From positions 1 through 26,053 of the forward strand of contig JAKBCH010000028.1 in assembly GCA_021808055.1 (NCBI GenBank): a stretch of 26,053 nt of DNA, read 5' to 3'. Source of the stretch: Pseudomonadota bacterium (GTDB lineage Bacteria > Pseudomonadota > Alphaproteobacteria > Acetobacterales > Acetobacteraceae). A program made the translations under genes and the position numbers. Below are positions 1-9,682 of the stretch, one piece after another. Position 1 is the first letter of the stretch. Each line of letters opens with the position of its first letter. The notes beneath the pieces were generated by a model. It was not told the DNA's origin. It was given only the letters and a program-made list of their open reading frames with translations, and did no database searches.

Positions 1-260
1 GGGCAGGTGGTCATGCAGGAAAGGCAGGAGAGGCAGCGGTCGATATGCTTCACCACATCCGGGCTGGGGCGGCGCTCATTCTCCAGCATATCCTTCATCA
101 AATAAATCCGCCCGCGCGGGGAGTCCAACTCATCGCCCAGCAACACATAGGTGGGGCAGGTGGCGGTGCAGAAGCCGCAATGCACGCATTTGCGGATGAC
201 AGACTCTGAGGCCGCCATTTGCGGGTTTGCAAGCTGAGCAGGGGAAAAATCAGTTTGCAT
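1..260 (-). CDS. glcF: Glycolate oxidase iron-sulfur subunit GlcF (N-terminal part, cut by window edge)
   Basis: This is the electron-transfer subunit of the membrane-associated glycolate oxidase complex GlcDEF, which oxidises glycolate to glyoxylate. Only the first 86 codons are in the window. They show two ferredoxin-like cysteine clusters: C25-x2-C28-x2-C31-x3-C35 and C76-x2-C79-x2-C82-x3-C86, each ligating a 4Fe-4S cluster. Between them lies the family-typical SPRGRIYLMK segment (about residues 47-56). The start ATG at 260 lies inside the end of glcE (11-base overlap), which fits translational coupling. The C-terminal CCG-repeat domain lies beyond the left edge. The family assignment is firm because of the two clusters and the operon context. 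Confidence 0.93.
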   Translation of the reverse strand, partial: MQTDFSPAQLANPQMAASESVIRKCVHCGFCTATCPTYVLLGDELDSPRGRIYLMKDMLENERRPSPDVVKHIDRCLSCLSCMTTC

Positions 261-1380
261 TGGGTTCGTCCAGAAAGCGGTTGGTCTCGAACACGCAAAG
301 TGGGTCGAACGCCCGGCGCACGCGGCGGGAGAGTGCCTCAATGCCGGGCGGTTGCGGATGCAGAGCCGGAATGCGCGCGCGCAATTCCGCCGGGGCGCGG
401 GCCAGTGCGGCGTGGCCGCCCGCTATCTCTGCCTGGGCGCGGATGGTCTCCTCATGCCCGGCAAGGGCAAGCCAGATGAGCCCGCCCGCCCAATCCGCCA
501 CATAATGGCCGCCAAGCTCGGCCAGCGGCGTGATGGCGGCAAGCGCCTGGCGCGGCGGCAGGCTAAGCCGCCAGAGCGGCGGTTCCGGCGGCAAGGCCGC
601 ACCACCCTGGCAGGCGGCCCATAAAGGTGCCGACTCAGCCTCGCCTAAGGCTTCCGGCGCGCCATAATGCGCCCGCGCGGCGGTGAGATGGACGCGGCGG
701 GCGGCGACGGAAGGGCCAAAACCATCGAGCCGGATGAGCGTCGCCTGGCCGGGCAAATATGCGGCGGCGGCAACATCCACGGGCTGGCGCATGGCTTCGC
801 GCATCAAGGCAAACGCTGGCTCATCCGCCAGGCCGCGCCAAAGAAGAGTCAGGCGTTCCGGCGGGCGGGGCAGCAATTTCAGCGTCACTTCCGTAAGCAC
901 GGCAAGCCGCCCCCAGGAGCCGCAAAGCAACTTTGGCAGGTCGTAGCCGGTAACATTCTTCACCACTTTCGCCCCGGCACGGAAGGCTTCACCTCGGCCG
1001 GAAACGGCCTCGAATCCCAGCAGATGATCGCGCACCGAACCAGCCGAAATGCGCCGCGCCCCCGCCACACCCGCCGCGATAATTCCGCCAATGGTGGAGC
1101 CTTCCGCCCCCCAGGGTTCAAACGCGAAGCCCTGGTTTTTTTTTGCCACCGCCGCGTTTAATTCCGCCAGGGTGGTGCCCGCGCGGGCGGTGAGCACCAG
1201 CTCGGCGGGGTCGTATTCGATAATACCCGAGAGCGCCCGCAGGCAAAGCTGCGCCGCCACGCGGTTGGGCGCACCGAAATCCGCGCGGGTGCCACCACCC
1301 AGAATTTCCAGCTTCGTGCCGCCGCTTACCGCGTTGGCAACAATGCTGCATATCTCTTCAATGTTTTGCGGCTGATGCAT
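250..1380 (-). CDS. glcE: Glycolate oxidase FAD-binding subunit GlcE
   Basis: This 376-residue flavoprotein subunit partners GlcD and GlcF in glycolate oxidation. The N-terminal half is an FAD_binding_4 (PCMH-type) domain: a glycine-rich GGGTRADFG stretch near residues 28-36, and GSTIGGIIAAGVAG near residues 94-107, where the FAD pyrophosphate binds. The VVKNVTGYDLPKLLCGSWG segment near residues 138-156 is characteristic of GlcE. The protein is shorter than GlcD, as usual. It starts 3 bases after the glcD stop and its last codons overlap the glcF start, so the three genes form one minus-strand transcription unit. No missing residues were noticed. Confidence 0.93.
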   Translation of the reverse strand: MHQPQNIEEICSIVANAVSGGTKLEILGGGTRADFGAPNRVAAQLCLRALSGIIEYDPAELVLTARAGTTLAELNAAVAKKNQGFAFEPWGAEGSTIGGIIAAGVAGARRISAGSVRDHLLGFEAVSGRGEAFRAGAKVVKNVTGYDLPKLLCGSWGRLAVLTEVTLKLLPRPPERLTLLWRGLADEPAFALMREAMRQPVDVAAAAYLPGQATLIRLDGFGPSVAARRVHLTAARAHYGAPEALGEAESAPLWAACQGGAALPPEPPLWRLSLPPRQALAAITPLAELGGHYVADWAGGLIWLALAGHEETIRAQAEIAGGHAALARAPAELRARIPALHPQPPGIEALSRRVRRAFDPLCVFETNRFLDEPNAN

Positions 1381-1383
1381 GGC

Positions 1384-2877
1384 TCAGAACCGCGGCAGTT
1401 CAGGAAACGGCAACTGGCCCTTATGCACATGCATATGCCCCAGCTCCGCGCAGCGGTGCAGCGTGGGAAAAACCTTGCCGGGGTTCAGCAGCAATTCCGG
1501 GTCAAAGGCGCATTTCAACCGCTGCTGCTGGCGCAAATCAACTTCGGAAAACATCACCGGCATCAGATCACGCTTTTCCACGCCCACGCCATGCTCGCCG
1601 GTGAGCACCCCGCCCACCTCCACACAAAGCCGCAGAATATCCGCGCCGAACTCCTCCGCACGTTCCAACTCGCCCGCCTGGCTGGCGTCGTAGAGAATGA
1701 GGGGGTGCAAATTGCCATCCCCCGCATGGAACATGTTGGCGACACCAAGCCCGTATTGCACGGAAAGCTCGTTCATCCGGCGCAGCACAAAAGGCAGTTT
1801 GCCGCGCGGAATCGTGCCATCCATGCACAGATAATCCGGCGAGATGCGGCCCACCGCCGGAAACGCCGCCTTGCGCCCGGCCCAGAAGGCGAGGCGCTCG
1901 GCCTCATCGCGCGAAACACTGAGCGTAACCGCGCCGTTCTTGCGGGCGATGGCCTCCACCTCGCGCAGCAGATGCTCGCACTCCGCCGCAGGGCCATCCA
2001 GCTCCACAATCAGCAGTGCTTCCACATCCAGCGGGTAACCCACCTGCACAAAGGCCTCGGCAGCGTGAATGGCGGGTTTGTCCATCATCTCCATGCCAGC
2101 GGGAATAATACCATTCGCGATAATCTCCGCCACGCATTGCCCGGCTTCTTCCACGCTGGCAAAGCCGATAAGCAAAGCGCGGGCGGTCTCAGGCTTGGGC
2201 AAAATCCTTACGGTCACTTCCGTCACCACGCCCAGCAGCCCTTCCGAGCCGACGGTGATGCCGAGCATATCCAGCCCCGGCGCATCCAGCGCCTTGCCGC
2301 CGAAGCGCAGAATCTCGCCTTCCATGGTCACGAACTGCACGCCCAGCACGTTATTGGTGGTAAGCCCGTATTTCAGACAATGCACGCCGCCGGAATTTTC
2401 CGCCACATTGCCGCCGATGGAACAGGCGATCTGGCTGGAAGGGTCTGGCGCGAAATAAAACCCCTCGCCTTCCACCGCCTTGGTGATGGCGAGGTTGGTG
2501 ACACCCGGCTGCACCACGGCCAACCGATCCTCGTAATCGATCTCCAGAACTTGCTTGAACTTGCCCATGCCGAGCAGCACAGCATCCGCCAGCGGCAGCG
2601 CCCCGCCAGAGAGCGAGGTGCCGGAGCCGCGCGGCACCACCTTAATTTTTTGCGCGTGACAATAGGAAAGAACCGCCGCCACCTGCTCCACCGTTTCCGG
2701 TAGCACCACCAGCATCGGCGGCTGCCGGTAGGCGGTGAGACCATCGGTTTCATAAGGCCGCAATTCCGCCGGGCGGTCGATCACGCCTTCACCTGGCACA
2801 ATCCGCCGTAAAGCTGCGATAATCTCGTCCCGGCGGGCGAGGATACGCTGGTCCGGCAGGGGCATTTGCAAGGGCAT
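1384..2877 (-). CDS. glcD: Glycolate oxidase catalytic FAD-linked subunit GlcD
   Basis: The 497-residue catalytic subunit of glycolate oxidase oxidises glycolate (and often D-lactate) to the 2-oxo acid. The FAD-binding domain shows RGSGTSLSGG (about residues 83-92) and CSIGGNVAENSGGVHCLKYG, the usual GlcD pyrophosphate-contact region. The C-terminal FAD-oxidase domain has the HAGDGNLHP motif (about residue 385) and GEHGVGVEKR (about residue 430), and ends near the conserved LNPGK. It is first in the minus-strand operon, divergent from pxpA across 109 bases. An alternative ATG four codons downstream (2865) would also be acceptable. Ordinary full-length member of the family. Confidence 0.95.
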   Translation of the reverse strand: MPLQMPLPDQRILARRDEIIAALRRIVPGEGVIDRPAELRPYETDGLTAYRQPPMLVVLPETVEQVAAVLSYCHAQKIKVVPRGSGTSLSGGALPLADAVLLGMGKFKQVLEIDYEDRLAVVQPGVTNLAITKAVEGEGFYFAPDPSSQIACSIGGNVAENSGGVHCLKYGLTTNNVLGVQFVTMEGEILRFGGKALDAPGLDMLGITVGSEGLLGVVTEVTVRILPKPETARALLIGFASVEEAGQCVAEIIANGIIPAGMEMMDKPAIHAAEAFVQVGYPLDVEALLIVELDGPAAECEHLLREVEAIARKNGAVTLSVSRDEAERLAFWAGRKAAFPAVGRISPDYLCMDGTIPRGKLPFVLRRMNELSVQYGLGVANMFHAGDGNLHPLILYDASQAGELERAEEFGADILRLCVEVGGVLTGEHGVGVEKRDLMPVMFSEVDLRQQQRLKCAFDPELLLNPGKVFPTLHRCAELGHMHVHKGQLPFPELPRF

Positions 2878-2900
2878 GGCGGCATCCTACACGCCAGCGT

Positions 2901-2920
2901 CAGCGCCCGCCAGCGCCCGC
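2901..2920. repeat. Perfect tandem duplication of a 10-base unit
   Basis: The unit CAGCGCCCGC occurs twice in immediate succession in the divergent glcD/pxpA intergenic region, just upstream of the predicted pxpA -35 element. Two copies only. It could be replication slippage or a pair of binding half-sites; nothing else supports a regulator. Confidence 0.6.
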
Positions 2921-2923
2921 GGA

Positions 2924-2952
2924 TTGGTTTGGCCTCTCATGTAATCTATACT
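2924..2952 (+). promoter_or_regulatory. Candidate sigma-70 promoter of the pxpA operon
   Basis: A TTGGTT -35-like hexamer (2924-2929) is followed after 17 bases by TATACT (2947-2952), which matches the -10 consensus at 5 of 6 positions. It sits 34 bases before the pxpA start. The -35 match is weak (3 of 6), as is common in alphaproteobacteria. Predicted by eye only. Confidence 0.4.
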
Positions 2953-2986
2953 CGCCCGTGCGGCTGGGCGAAGGGTAACGCAACAC

Positions 2987-3745
2987 ATGGCAAGCGTGGA
3001 TTTGAACAGCGATCTTGGCGAAGGCTACGGTGCCTGGAAAATGGGCGATGACGCAGCGATGCTCGGCATCGTCTCCAGCGCCAATATCGCCTGCGGGTTT
3101 CACGGCGGCGACCCGGCAGGAATGTTAAAAACCGTGCGGCACGCGGCAGCCCACAATGTTACCATCGGCGCGCATGTCTCCTACCCAGACAGGGCTGGCT
3201 TTGGCCGGAGAGATATGGATTTATCCAGCGAGGAGCTGATTGGCGACGTTATCTACCAGATCGGCGCACTGATGGGCATGGCCAGGGCGGCGGGCGCGCA
3301 AGTGCGCTACGTAAAACCGCATGGCGCGCTCTATAATCATATCGCGCATAATGAGCGCCAGGGGCTCGCGGTTATCAAAGCCATTAAAATGCTTGACCCC
3401 GCGCTGGTGCTGATGGGCCTTGCCGGTACGCCGGGGCTGGAGCTTGCCCGCGCCGAAGGGCTGGCGGTAATGCCCGAAATTTTTGCAGACCGCGGTTACA
3501 CGCCGCAAGGTCTCCTCGTTTCCCGCAGCGCCCCCGGCGCCGTGCTGCATGACGCAGACCAGGCCGCACAGCGAATGCTGAAATTTGTGCGCACCGGTAT
3601 GCTCACCGCTAATGACGGCACGGCGCTGCGGATCGCGGCGGGGTCCATCTGCGTGCATGGCGACAGCCCCAATGCCGTGGCCATGGCGCAAACCATCCGG
3701 CATGTGTTGGAAACTGAGGGCATAACGGTTAAATCTTTTGCCTGA
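2987..3745 (+). CDS. pxpA: 5-oxoprolinase subunit A (LamB/YcsF family)
   Basis: This 252-residue LamB/YcsF-family protein is the PxpA component of the prokaryotic ATP-dependent 5-oxoprolinase, which opens 5-oxoproline (pyroglutamate) to glutamate together with PxpB and PxpC. Family signatures are clear: [11 protein letters not shown] at residues 5-15, [10 protein letters not shown] near 36-45, [15 protein letters not shown] near 62-76, and [10 protein letters not shown] near 108-117. Length is normal (about 250 residues). A GAAGGG Shine-Dalgarno-like stretch lies about 11 bases before the ATG. The gene heads a plus-strand operon; its stop is one base before the ATG of the pxpB-pxpC fusion, consistent with a stoichiometric complex. 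Confidence 0.93.
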   Translation: MASVDLNSDLGEGYGAWKMGDDAAMLGIVSSANIACGFHGGDPAGMLKTVRHAAAHNVTIGAHVSYPDRAGFGRRDMDLSSEELIGDVIYQIGALMGMARAAGAQVRYVKPHGALYNHIAHNERQGLAVIKAIKMLDPALVLMGLAGTPGLELARAEGLAVMPEIFADRGYTPQGLLVSRSAPGAVLHDADQAAQRMLKFVRTGMLTANDGTALRIAAGSICVHGDSPNAVAMAQTIRHVLETEGITVKSFA

Positions 3746-3746
3746 C

Positions 3747-5318
3747 ATGCGCTTTCTGCCGGTAAACCGCCATAGCTTTATGGTTGAGCTGCCAAACCTT
3801 GAGGAAACCCAAGGGCTTTTGCGCGCGCTGCGGGAAACGCCCTTGCCGGGCGTTGAGGAGATTATTCCAGCCGCGCGTACATTGCTGCTCCGCTTCACGC
3901 CAGAGATTGTAAAAGCCGAGGCACTGGCTGGGCAGATTGCGAGGCTTGGCATTGATTCAGCACCACCGCCGGATGGCCCACTTGTGGAAATACCGGTGGT
4001 GTATGACGGCGAGGATTTGGCCGAAGTCTCCATGCTCACCGGCCTGAGCGTGGCCGAGATGATCCGCCGCCATGGCGAAGCCGAATATCTCGTGGCGTTT
4101 TGCGGTTTCGCGCCCGGCTTTGGCTATCTGGTGGGCGGTGATGCCGCCTTGGCCGTGCCGCGCCGCAAAACCCCGCGCACCCGCATTCCGGCGGGGGCGG
4201 TGGCGCTGGCGGGGGAATTCACCGGCATCTACCCGCGCGCCAGCCCCGGCGGCTGGCAGATTATCGGCACCACGCCGGTAAAGATGTGGGATTTAGCGCG
4301 CACCCCGCCGGCTTATTTTCAGCCAGGCTACCGCGTGCGGTTTGTTAAGCCTGGCGGCCCTGAAAGGGCGTTTTACATGCCCGTGGCTGAAACACCAAAG
4401 GCTGAGGCAAGCGCAGTGCAATTCACCATCCTCGCAGCTCCGCTGCCCGCCCTGTTGCAGGATCTCGGGCGGTTTGGCGAGGCGCGCCAGGGCGTTTCCA
4501 CCTCCGGCGCGCTGGATTGCGGCGCGCTCAAATCCGCCAACCGCCTTGTTGGCAATGATGAAGCCACAGCCTGCCTGGAACTCACCGCAGGCATAAGGTT
4601 CCGCAGCAGCGGGGCAACGGTGATCGGCCTTGCCGGGGCGCCGCGTGGCATCCAGCTTTGCAACGCCGCCGGGCAGGTTTTGCGCGCGGAGCCTTACACA
4701 CCCATCGCGCTGGAAGCGGGGGATGAAATAACACTGGCCAACGCGGAGGCGGGTGTGTGCAGCTATCTCGCCGTACGCGGTGGTTTCAAAATTGAAAAAA
4801 CCCTTGGCAGCGCCTCAAGAGATACGCTCGCAGAAATCGGGCCTGAGCCGGTGGGTGCCGGGCGCGTGTTATCGGTTCGGGAAGCGGCAGACCTCAGCGC
4901 TGTCTCGTTGCATGAAGCACCATCCTTCGCGTTTCCGAAATCTGATAAAACCATCACGCTGGACCTCACCCTTGGCCCACGAACAGATTGGTTCACAAAA
5001 GAGGCGCTGGCGTTGCTGGCCAACACAGACTGGCAGGTTACACCGCAATCCAACCGTATCGGCCTGCGGCTCACTGCGCCGCCAAGCCTTGCCCGCGCCA
5101 GAACGCAAGAGCTGCCCAGCGAAGCCGTGGTGCGCGGCGCGGTGCAAGTGCCGGCCGATGGCAAGCCCTTGCTGTTCCTGGCAGACCATCCGCTAACCGG
5201 CGGCTACCCCGTTATCGGCGTGGTGGCGGAACATCACCTCAATCTCGCCGGGCAAATTCCCGTGGGGGCGAAAATCCGCTTCCGACTCCTCGCCCCGTTT
5301 CAGGACATTACGCCATGA
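3747..5318 (+). CDS. pxpBC: 5-oxoprolinase subunits B and C fused (KipI-KipA type carboxyltransferase-like protein)
   Basis: A 523-residue fusion of two subunits that are separate proteins in many bacteria. Residues about 1-215 form the PxpB/KipI (CT_C_D) domain, with [13 protein letters not shown] and the following [19 protein letters not shown] motif. Residues about 225-520 form the PxpC/KipA (CT_A_B) domain, with [20 protein letters not shown] and [14 protein letters not shown] nine bases upstream would add three residues and overlap pxpA; ATG at 3747, one base after the pxpA stop, is preferred. The stop overlaps the next ATG (ATGA). The same domain pair forms the carboxyltransferase part of urea carboxylase, which matters given the biotin carboxylase that follows. 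Confidence 0.9.
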   Translation: MRFLPVNRHSFMVELPNLEETQGLLRALRETPLPGVEEIIPAARTLLLRFTPEIVKAEALAGQIARLGIDSAPPPDGPLVEIPVVYDGEDLAEVSMLTGLSVAEMIRRHGEAEYLVAFCGFAPGFGYLVGGDAALAVPRRKTPRTRIPAGAVALAGEFTGIYPRASPGGWQIIGTTPVKMWDLARTPPAYFQPGYRVRFVKPGGPERAFYMPVAETPKAEASAVQFTILAAPLPALLQDLGRFGEARQGVSTSGALDCGALKSANRLVGNDEATACLELTAGIRFRSSGATVIGLAGAPRGIQLCNAAGQVLRAEPYTPIALEAGDEITLANAEAGVCSYLAVRGGFKIEKTLGSASRDTLAEIGPEPVGAGRVLSVREAADLSAVSLHEAPSFAFPKSDKTITLDLTLGPRTDWFTKEALALLANTDWQVTPQSNRIGLRLTAPPSLARARTQELPSEAVVRGAVQVPADGKPLLFLADHPLTGGYPVIGVVAEHHLNLAGQIPVGAKIRFRLLAPFQDITP

Positions 5319-7027
5319 AAAAAATCCTCATCGCCAACCGTGGTGAAATCGCCATACGGATCATCCGCGCCTGCAAGGATTATGGGGTGCAATCTGTCGC
5401 AATGTATGCAGACCCGGATGCGGAGGCTTTGTTCGTGCAACTGGCCGATGAAGCCTATGCGCTGCACGGCGCATCCCCGGCTGAAACTTACCTTAATATC
5501 AGCAAAATTTTGCAAATCGCCCAGCGCGCTGAGGCCGATGCCATTCATCCCGGCTATGGTTTTCTCTCTGAACGTGCGGAATTCGCCCGCGCGGTGGTGG
5601 ATGCCGGGCTGGTCTGGATCGGCCCGGATGCGGAGGTGATCGCCGCACTGGGCGACAAAGTTTCCGCCCGGCGCATCGCGCAAGCGGTCGGCGCGCCGCT
5701 GGTGGCGGGCAGTTCTGGTCCGGTGGCAACGGCGGAAGAGGCTGTGGCTTTTGCCAAACAGCACGGCCTGCCCATGGCCATTAAAGCTGCCCATGGCGGC
5801 GGCGGGCGCGGCATGAAAGTGGCCCGCAAGCTGGAGGAGGTGGCGGAGCTTTACGATTCCGCTGTGCGCGAGGCCATCACCGCCTTCGGGCGCGGCGAAT
5901 GCTATGTGGAACGGTTTCTGGATCGCCCCCGTCATGTCGAAGCGCAGATCATCGCCGACAAGTACGGCAACGTGCTGGTGCTCGGCACGCGGGACTGCTC
6001 GCTTCAGCGCCGCAACCAGAAACTGATCGAGGAAGCGCCAGCACCTTTCATCACTGATGCGCAGCGCCACACCATCGAGGATTCTGCCAAACGCATCTGC
6101 GCGGCAGCCAAGTATTCAAGTGCGGGCACGGTGGAGTTTCTGCTGGGGCAGGACGGCACAATTTCGTTTCTTGAAGTGAACACCCGCCTGCAAGTGGAAC
6201 ACACAGTCACGGAGGAAACCACCGGGGTTGACATCGTGATTGAGCAGTTTCGCATCGCCGAAGGCAAGGCCCTGGCATTTTCCGAAGCCCCGCCGCGCGG
6301 CCACGCCATCGAATTCCGTATCAACGCCGAGGACCCCGCCAAAGGCTTTCTGCCCACCCCTGCCCTCATTACCCGGTTTGCACCCCCCAGCGGTCCCGGC
6401 GTGCGGCTGGATAGCGGGGTGGTCTCCGGCTCCATCATCCCCGGCCAATATGATTCGCTCATCGCCAAACTCATCGTCACCGGCAAAACCCGCGATGAAG
6501 CCCTCGCCCGTGCCCGCCGTGCCCTGAGCGAATTCCAGATCGAGGGCCCCGCCACCGTGCTGGCCTTTCATCAGGCGGTGTTGAGCCACCCGGATTTCAC
6601 CGGCGAAAATGGCTTTAACATCCATACAAGCTGGATCGAGACTGATTTTCACGCCGACCTCACCCAAACCCCTCGCCCGGCCCCAATGGAGGAACACGGC
6701 TTGCTCCGCCTGCCCGTGGAAATTAATGGCAAACGCCATCAAATCGGCCTGCCCCGCGCCGTCCTGGCTGGGCTTTCCTCAGCCGCCCCTGCCATCGCGG
6801 CCACCCAAACCGTGCCGGAAAACGCGATAAAAGCCCCCGTTGCGGGCAGCATCCTGGCCTGGAAAGTGGCGGACAAGGCCGAGGTGGGCCAAGGCGATCT
6901 CATCGCGGTGATGGAAGCGATGAAGATGGAGGTGCAAATCACCGCACCCCGCCCCGGCACCCTCCGGCTGCAAGCCGCACAAGGCACCTTCCTGAACGCG
7001 GGGGACAGCATCGCCGATTACGAATAA
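5315..7027 (+). CDS. Biotin carboxylase fused to a biotin carboxyl carrier domain (AccC-like)
   Basis: A 570-residue biotin-dependent carboxylase subunit. Residues 1 to about 450 are biotin carboxylase: [14 protein letters not shown] at the N-terminus, the HPGYGFLSE loop, the [11 protein letters not shown]-grasp glycine loop, and [14 protein letters not shown] with the catalytic region. The C-terminal ~75 residues are a BCCP/lipoyl domain with the biotinylation motif EAMKM, biotinyl-lysine at about K537. No carboxyltransferase domain of the acyl-CoA type is present in the protein or nearby. The ATG overlaps the pxpBC stop, so this ATG, not the open frame further upstream, is the start. Position after pxpABC suggests it supplies carboxybiotin to the KipI/KipA-type domains rather than to acetyl-CoA carboxylase. 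Confidence 0.9.
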   Translation: MKKILIANRGEIAIRIIRACKDYGVQSVAMYADPDAEALFVQLADEAYALHGASPAETYLNISKILQIAQRAEADAIHPGYGFLSERAEFARAVVDAGLVWIGPDAEVIAALGDKVSARRIAQAVGAPLVAGSSGPVATAEEAVAFAKQHGLPMAIKAAHGGGGRGMKVARKLEEVAELYDSAVREAITAFGRGECYVERFLDRPRHVEAQIIADKYGNVLVLGTRDCSLQRRNQKLIEEAPAPFITDAQRHTIEDSAKRICAAAKYSSAGTVEFLLGQDGTISFLEVNTRLQVEHTVTEETTGVDIVIEQFRIAEGKALAFSEAPPRGHAIEFRINAEDPAKGFLPTPALITRFAPPSGPGVRLDSGVVSGSIIPGQYDSLIAKLIVTGKTRDEALARARRALSEFQIEGPATVLAFHQAVLSHPDFTGENGFNIHTSWIETDFHADLTQTPRPAPMEEHGLLRLPVEINGKRHQIGLPRAVLAGLSSAAPAIAATQTVPENAIKAPVAGSILAWKVADKAEVGQGDLIAVMEAMKMEVQITAPRPGTLRLQAAQGTFLNAGDSIADYE

Positions 7028-7100
7028 CTGCCCGCAGGTTCACGCCCCGGCCAAGTTGTTCTAAGACCCGCGGCAGTTTCCCACCGCCGAGGTTTTTTAA

Positions 7101-8723
7101 GTGATCCGCCTGGACAATATCAGCAAGCAGAACGGCCCCCGCCTCATTTTCATCGAGGCATCGGCGGCTTTGCAGAAGGGCGAGAAAATCGGCCTGGTCG
7201 GCCCCAACGGGGCGGGCAAATCCACGTTGTTCCGCCTTATCACCGGCCAGGATGAGCCGGATGAAGGCCAGATTTTAACCGACAAAGGCATCACCATCGG
7301 CCTGTTCAGCCAGGATGTGGGCGAAATGGCGGGCCATAGCGCCGTGGCGGAGGTGATGAACGGCGCCGGGCCGGTAAGTGTTGTGGCCGCCGCGCTGGCG
7401 CAGCTTGAAGCCGACCTTGCCGACCCGGACAAATTCGAGCAGATGGAAGAGATTCTGGAGCGCTTCGGCGAGGTGCAGGCAAGGTTTGAGGAGCTGGGCG
7501 GCTACGCGCTGGATGCCAAGGCCCGCGAGGTTCTGCACGGGCTCGGCTTCTCCCAGGAGATGATGGAAGGCGATGTCGGCCGCCTCTCCGGCGGGTGGAA
7601 GATGCGTGTGGCGCTCGCCCGTATCCTGCTCATGCGGCCAGACGTGATGCTGCTGGACGAACCTTCCAACCATCTGGACCTTGAAAGCCTGATCTGGCTG
7701 GAGCAATTCCTGGCTGGCTATGACGGCGCGCTGTTGATGACCTCGCACGACCGCGAATTCATGAACCGCATCATCAACAAGGTGATTGAGATCGATGCGG
7801 GTAATCTCAACAGTTATTCCGGCGATTACGAGTTTTATGCCCGCCAGGCCGCTTTGAACGAGAAGCACCAGCAGGCGCAGTTCGAGCGCCAGCAGGCGAT
7901 GCTGGCCAAGGAGATCGCCTTTATCGAGCGTTTCAAGGCCCGCGCCTCCCACGCCGCCCAGGTGCAAAGCCGCGTGAAGAAGCTGGACAAGATCGAGCGC
8001 GTGGAACCGCCCAAGCGCCGCCAGACCATCGAGTTTGAATTCAAGCCCGCCCCGCGCTCGGGCGATGATGTCGCCAATCTTCGCGGCGTTTCCAAAGCCT
8101 ATGGCAGCAAGACCATCTATGACGGGCTGGATCTGCTGATCCGCCGCAAGGAGCGTTGTTGTGTGCTGGGCATTAACGGCGCCGGCAAATCCACGCTGCT
8201 GAAGCTCGTCACCGGCACCTCGGCGCCGGATGCGGGCAGCGTCACGCTCGGCGGCAGCGTGAAGATGGGCTATTTCGCCCAGCACGCGATGGATCTGCTG
8301 GATGGCGAAGCGACAGTTTTCGAAGCACTGGACAATGCCTTTCCCCATGCGGGCCAGGGCAGTTTGCGGGCTTTGGCCGGTGCGTTCGGCTTCTCGGGCG
8401 ATGAGGTGGAAAAACGCGTGCGGGTGCTCTCCGGCGGCGAAAAGGCGCGCCTCGTGATGGCGCTGATGCTGTTCGATCCACCGAATTTCCTGGTGCTGGA
8501 CGAGCCAACCAACCATCTGGACCTCGCCACCAAGGAAATGCTCATCAAGGCGCTGGCGAATTATGAAGGCACCATGCTGTTCGTTTCGCATGATCGGCAT
8601 TTCCTCGCCGCCCTTTCCAACCGCGTGCTGGAACTAACCCCTGATGGCCTGCACCAATATGATGGCGGCTACACTGAATATGTCGCGCGCACGGGGCAGG
8701 AAGCCCCCGGCCTGCATAGCTAG
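7101..8723 (+). CDS. ABC-F family ATPase (Uup/YbiT-like translation factor)
   Basis: This 540-residue soluble protein has two ABC ATPase domains and no membrane segments, which defines the ABC-F family of ribosome-associated factors. Domain 1 has Walker A GPNGAGKS (residues 34-41), signature LSGGWKMR and Walker B LLDEPSNHLDLE. The interdomain linker (about residues 240-320) is charged and helical, with FIERFKARASHAAQVQSR, the P-site tRNA interaction motif region. Domain 2 has GINGAGKST, LSGGEKAR and VLDEPTNHLDL. The start is GTG with GAGG eight bases upstream. Its role in relieving stalled ribosomes is inferred from the family. It ends two bases before the next gene, so is probably cotranscribed with it. 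Confidence 0.9.
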   Translation: MIRLDNISKQNGPRLIFIEASAALQKGEKIGLVGPNGAGKSTLFRLITGQDEPDEGQILTDKGITIGLFSQDVGEMAGHSAVAEVMNGAGPVSVVAAALAQLEADLADPDKFEQMEEILERFGEVQARFEELGGYALDAKAREVLHGLGFSQEMMEGDVGRLSGGWKMRVALARILLMRPDVMLLDEPSNHLDLESLIWLEQFLAGYDGALLMTSHDREFMNRIINKVIEIDAGNLNSYSGDYEFYARQAALNEKHQQAQFERQQAMLAKEIAFIERFKARASHAAQVQSRVKKLDKIERVEPPKRRQTIEFEFKPAPRSGDDVANLRGVSKAYGSKTIYDGLDLLIRRKERCCVLGINGAGKSTLLKLVTGTSAPDAGSVTLGGSVKMGYFAQHAMDLLDGEATVFEALDNAFPHAGQGSLRALAGAFGFSGDEVEKRVRVLSGGEKARLVMALMLFDPPNFLVLDEPTNHLDLATKEMLIKALANYEGTMLFVSHDRHFLAALSNRVLELTPDGLHQYDGGYTEYVARTGQEAPGLHS

Positions 8724-8725
8724 GA

Positions 8726-9682
8726 ATGAATATGACCGACAAGAAAATCCCGCTGCTCATCACCCATAGTGGCAAGTTCCATTGCGACGAGGTGTTCGCC
8801 TATGCCGTGCTGCGCCTGGCGCTGGGCCTTTCCAAACCGGGCGAGGATCATGTTCTGTTGCGCACCCGCAAGCAGGAGCTTATCGAAACCGGTGATATCG
8901 TCTTCGATGTCGGGCTGGTGTCGGACCCCGCCACCAACCGGTTCGACCATCACCAGATCGGCGCGCCGACGCGCGAAGATGGCACGCCTTTCTCATCCGC
9001 CGGGCTCGTTTGGCAGGTTTATGGAGAGCGCGCCGTGGCGGCCCTGCTCTCGCCGGAGGCCGCCGCTTTCGCCCCCGCCATCGCCAAGGCGCTGGACGGC
9101 AAGCTGGTGAAGCGGATTGACGAAATTGATAACGGTGTTTCCGCCACCGGCCCGGTGGTGCGTAACTCTCTCGACCTCGCCGGGCTGGTGGGGGATTTCA
9201 ACCCGCCATGGGACAGCCCGGAGGCCAATGGCCCCACCGCCGGAGACGATGCCTTCCAGCAGGCCACCGCCATGGTCTCCGGCGTGCTCGCCCGGCAGGT
9301 GGATATTCAGCGCGCAAAGCTCCAGGCCGAAGCCTTGGTGCTGGCCGCGCATGAAGAGGCGGCAGATAAGCGCCTGCTGGTGCTGGAAAATGGAATGCCC
9401 TGGAAGAACGTAGTGTTCAGCCATAATCTGCCGGTGCTGCTTGCCATTTCTCCAGCTTCCAATGGTAACTGGATGGTCGATACCGTGCCGCCGGAGCCTG
9501 GCTCATTTGCCCAGCGTTTGCCTCTGCCGGAAGGCTGGGCCGGGCTACAGGGGGCGGAGCTTGCCGCCGCCAGCGGGGTGGAGGATGCGGTGTTTGTGCA
9601 TGTGCGGCGGTTTGTTGGCGGGGCAAAAACGCGGGGCGGGGCGATTGCCCTGGCGCAAAAGGCACTAACGGAGGCAGAATGA
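8726..9682 (+). CDS. MYG1-family metal-dependent hydrolase/exonuclease (UPF0160)
   Basis: A 318-residue protein of the MYG1 family, related to DHH phosphoesterases. It opens with the family motif HSGKFHCDEVFA (about residues 13-24), then a metal-binding DVGL segment, and the DHH-like NRFDHHQIGAPTR motif near residue 72. The C-terminal half has the family pattern VLENGMPWKN and an FVGGAKTR stretch. Human MYG1 is a 3'-5' RNA exonuclease; bacterial members are little studied, so the substrate here is unknown. Two starts (ATG 8726 and ATG 8732) are possible. The gene is coupled on both sides: two bases after the ABC-F stop, and ATGA-overlapped with a glycosyltransferase. Confidence 0.85.
   Translation: MNMTDKKIPLLITHSGKFHCDEVFAYAVLRLALGLSKPGEDHVLLRTRKQELIETGDIVFDVGLVSDPATNRFDHHQIGAPTREDGTPFSSAGLVWQVYGERAVAALLSPEAAAFAPAIAKALDGKLVKRIDEIDNGVSATGPVVRNSLDLAGLVGDFNPPWDSPEANGPTAGDDAFQQATAMVSGVLARQVDIQRAKLQAEALVLAAHEEAADKRLLVLENGMPWKNVVFSHNLPVLLAISPASNGNWMVDTVPPEPGSFAQRLPLPEGWAGLQGAELAAASGVEDAVFVHVRRFVGGAKTRGGAIALAQKALTEAE

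Noticed and set aside
1366..2703. Long plus-strand frame of 445 codons opposite glcD.
   Set aside because: It is rich in His, Gln and Arg, as expected for the antisense of a GC-rich gene, and glcD is unmistakable.
7275..8600. Long minus-strand frame of 441 codons opposite the ABC-F gene.
   Set aside because: Antisense shadow: no motif, skewed composition, and the ABC-F motifs are complete on the plus strand.
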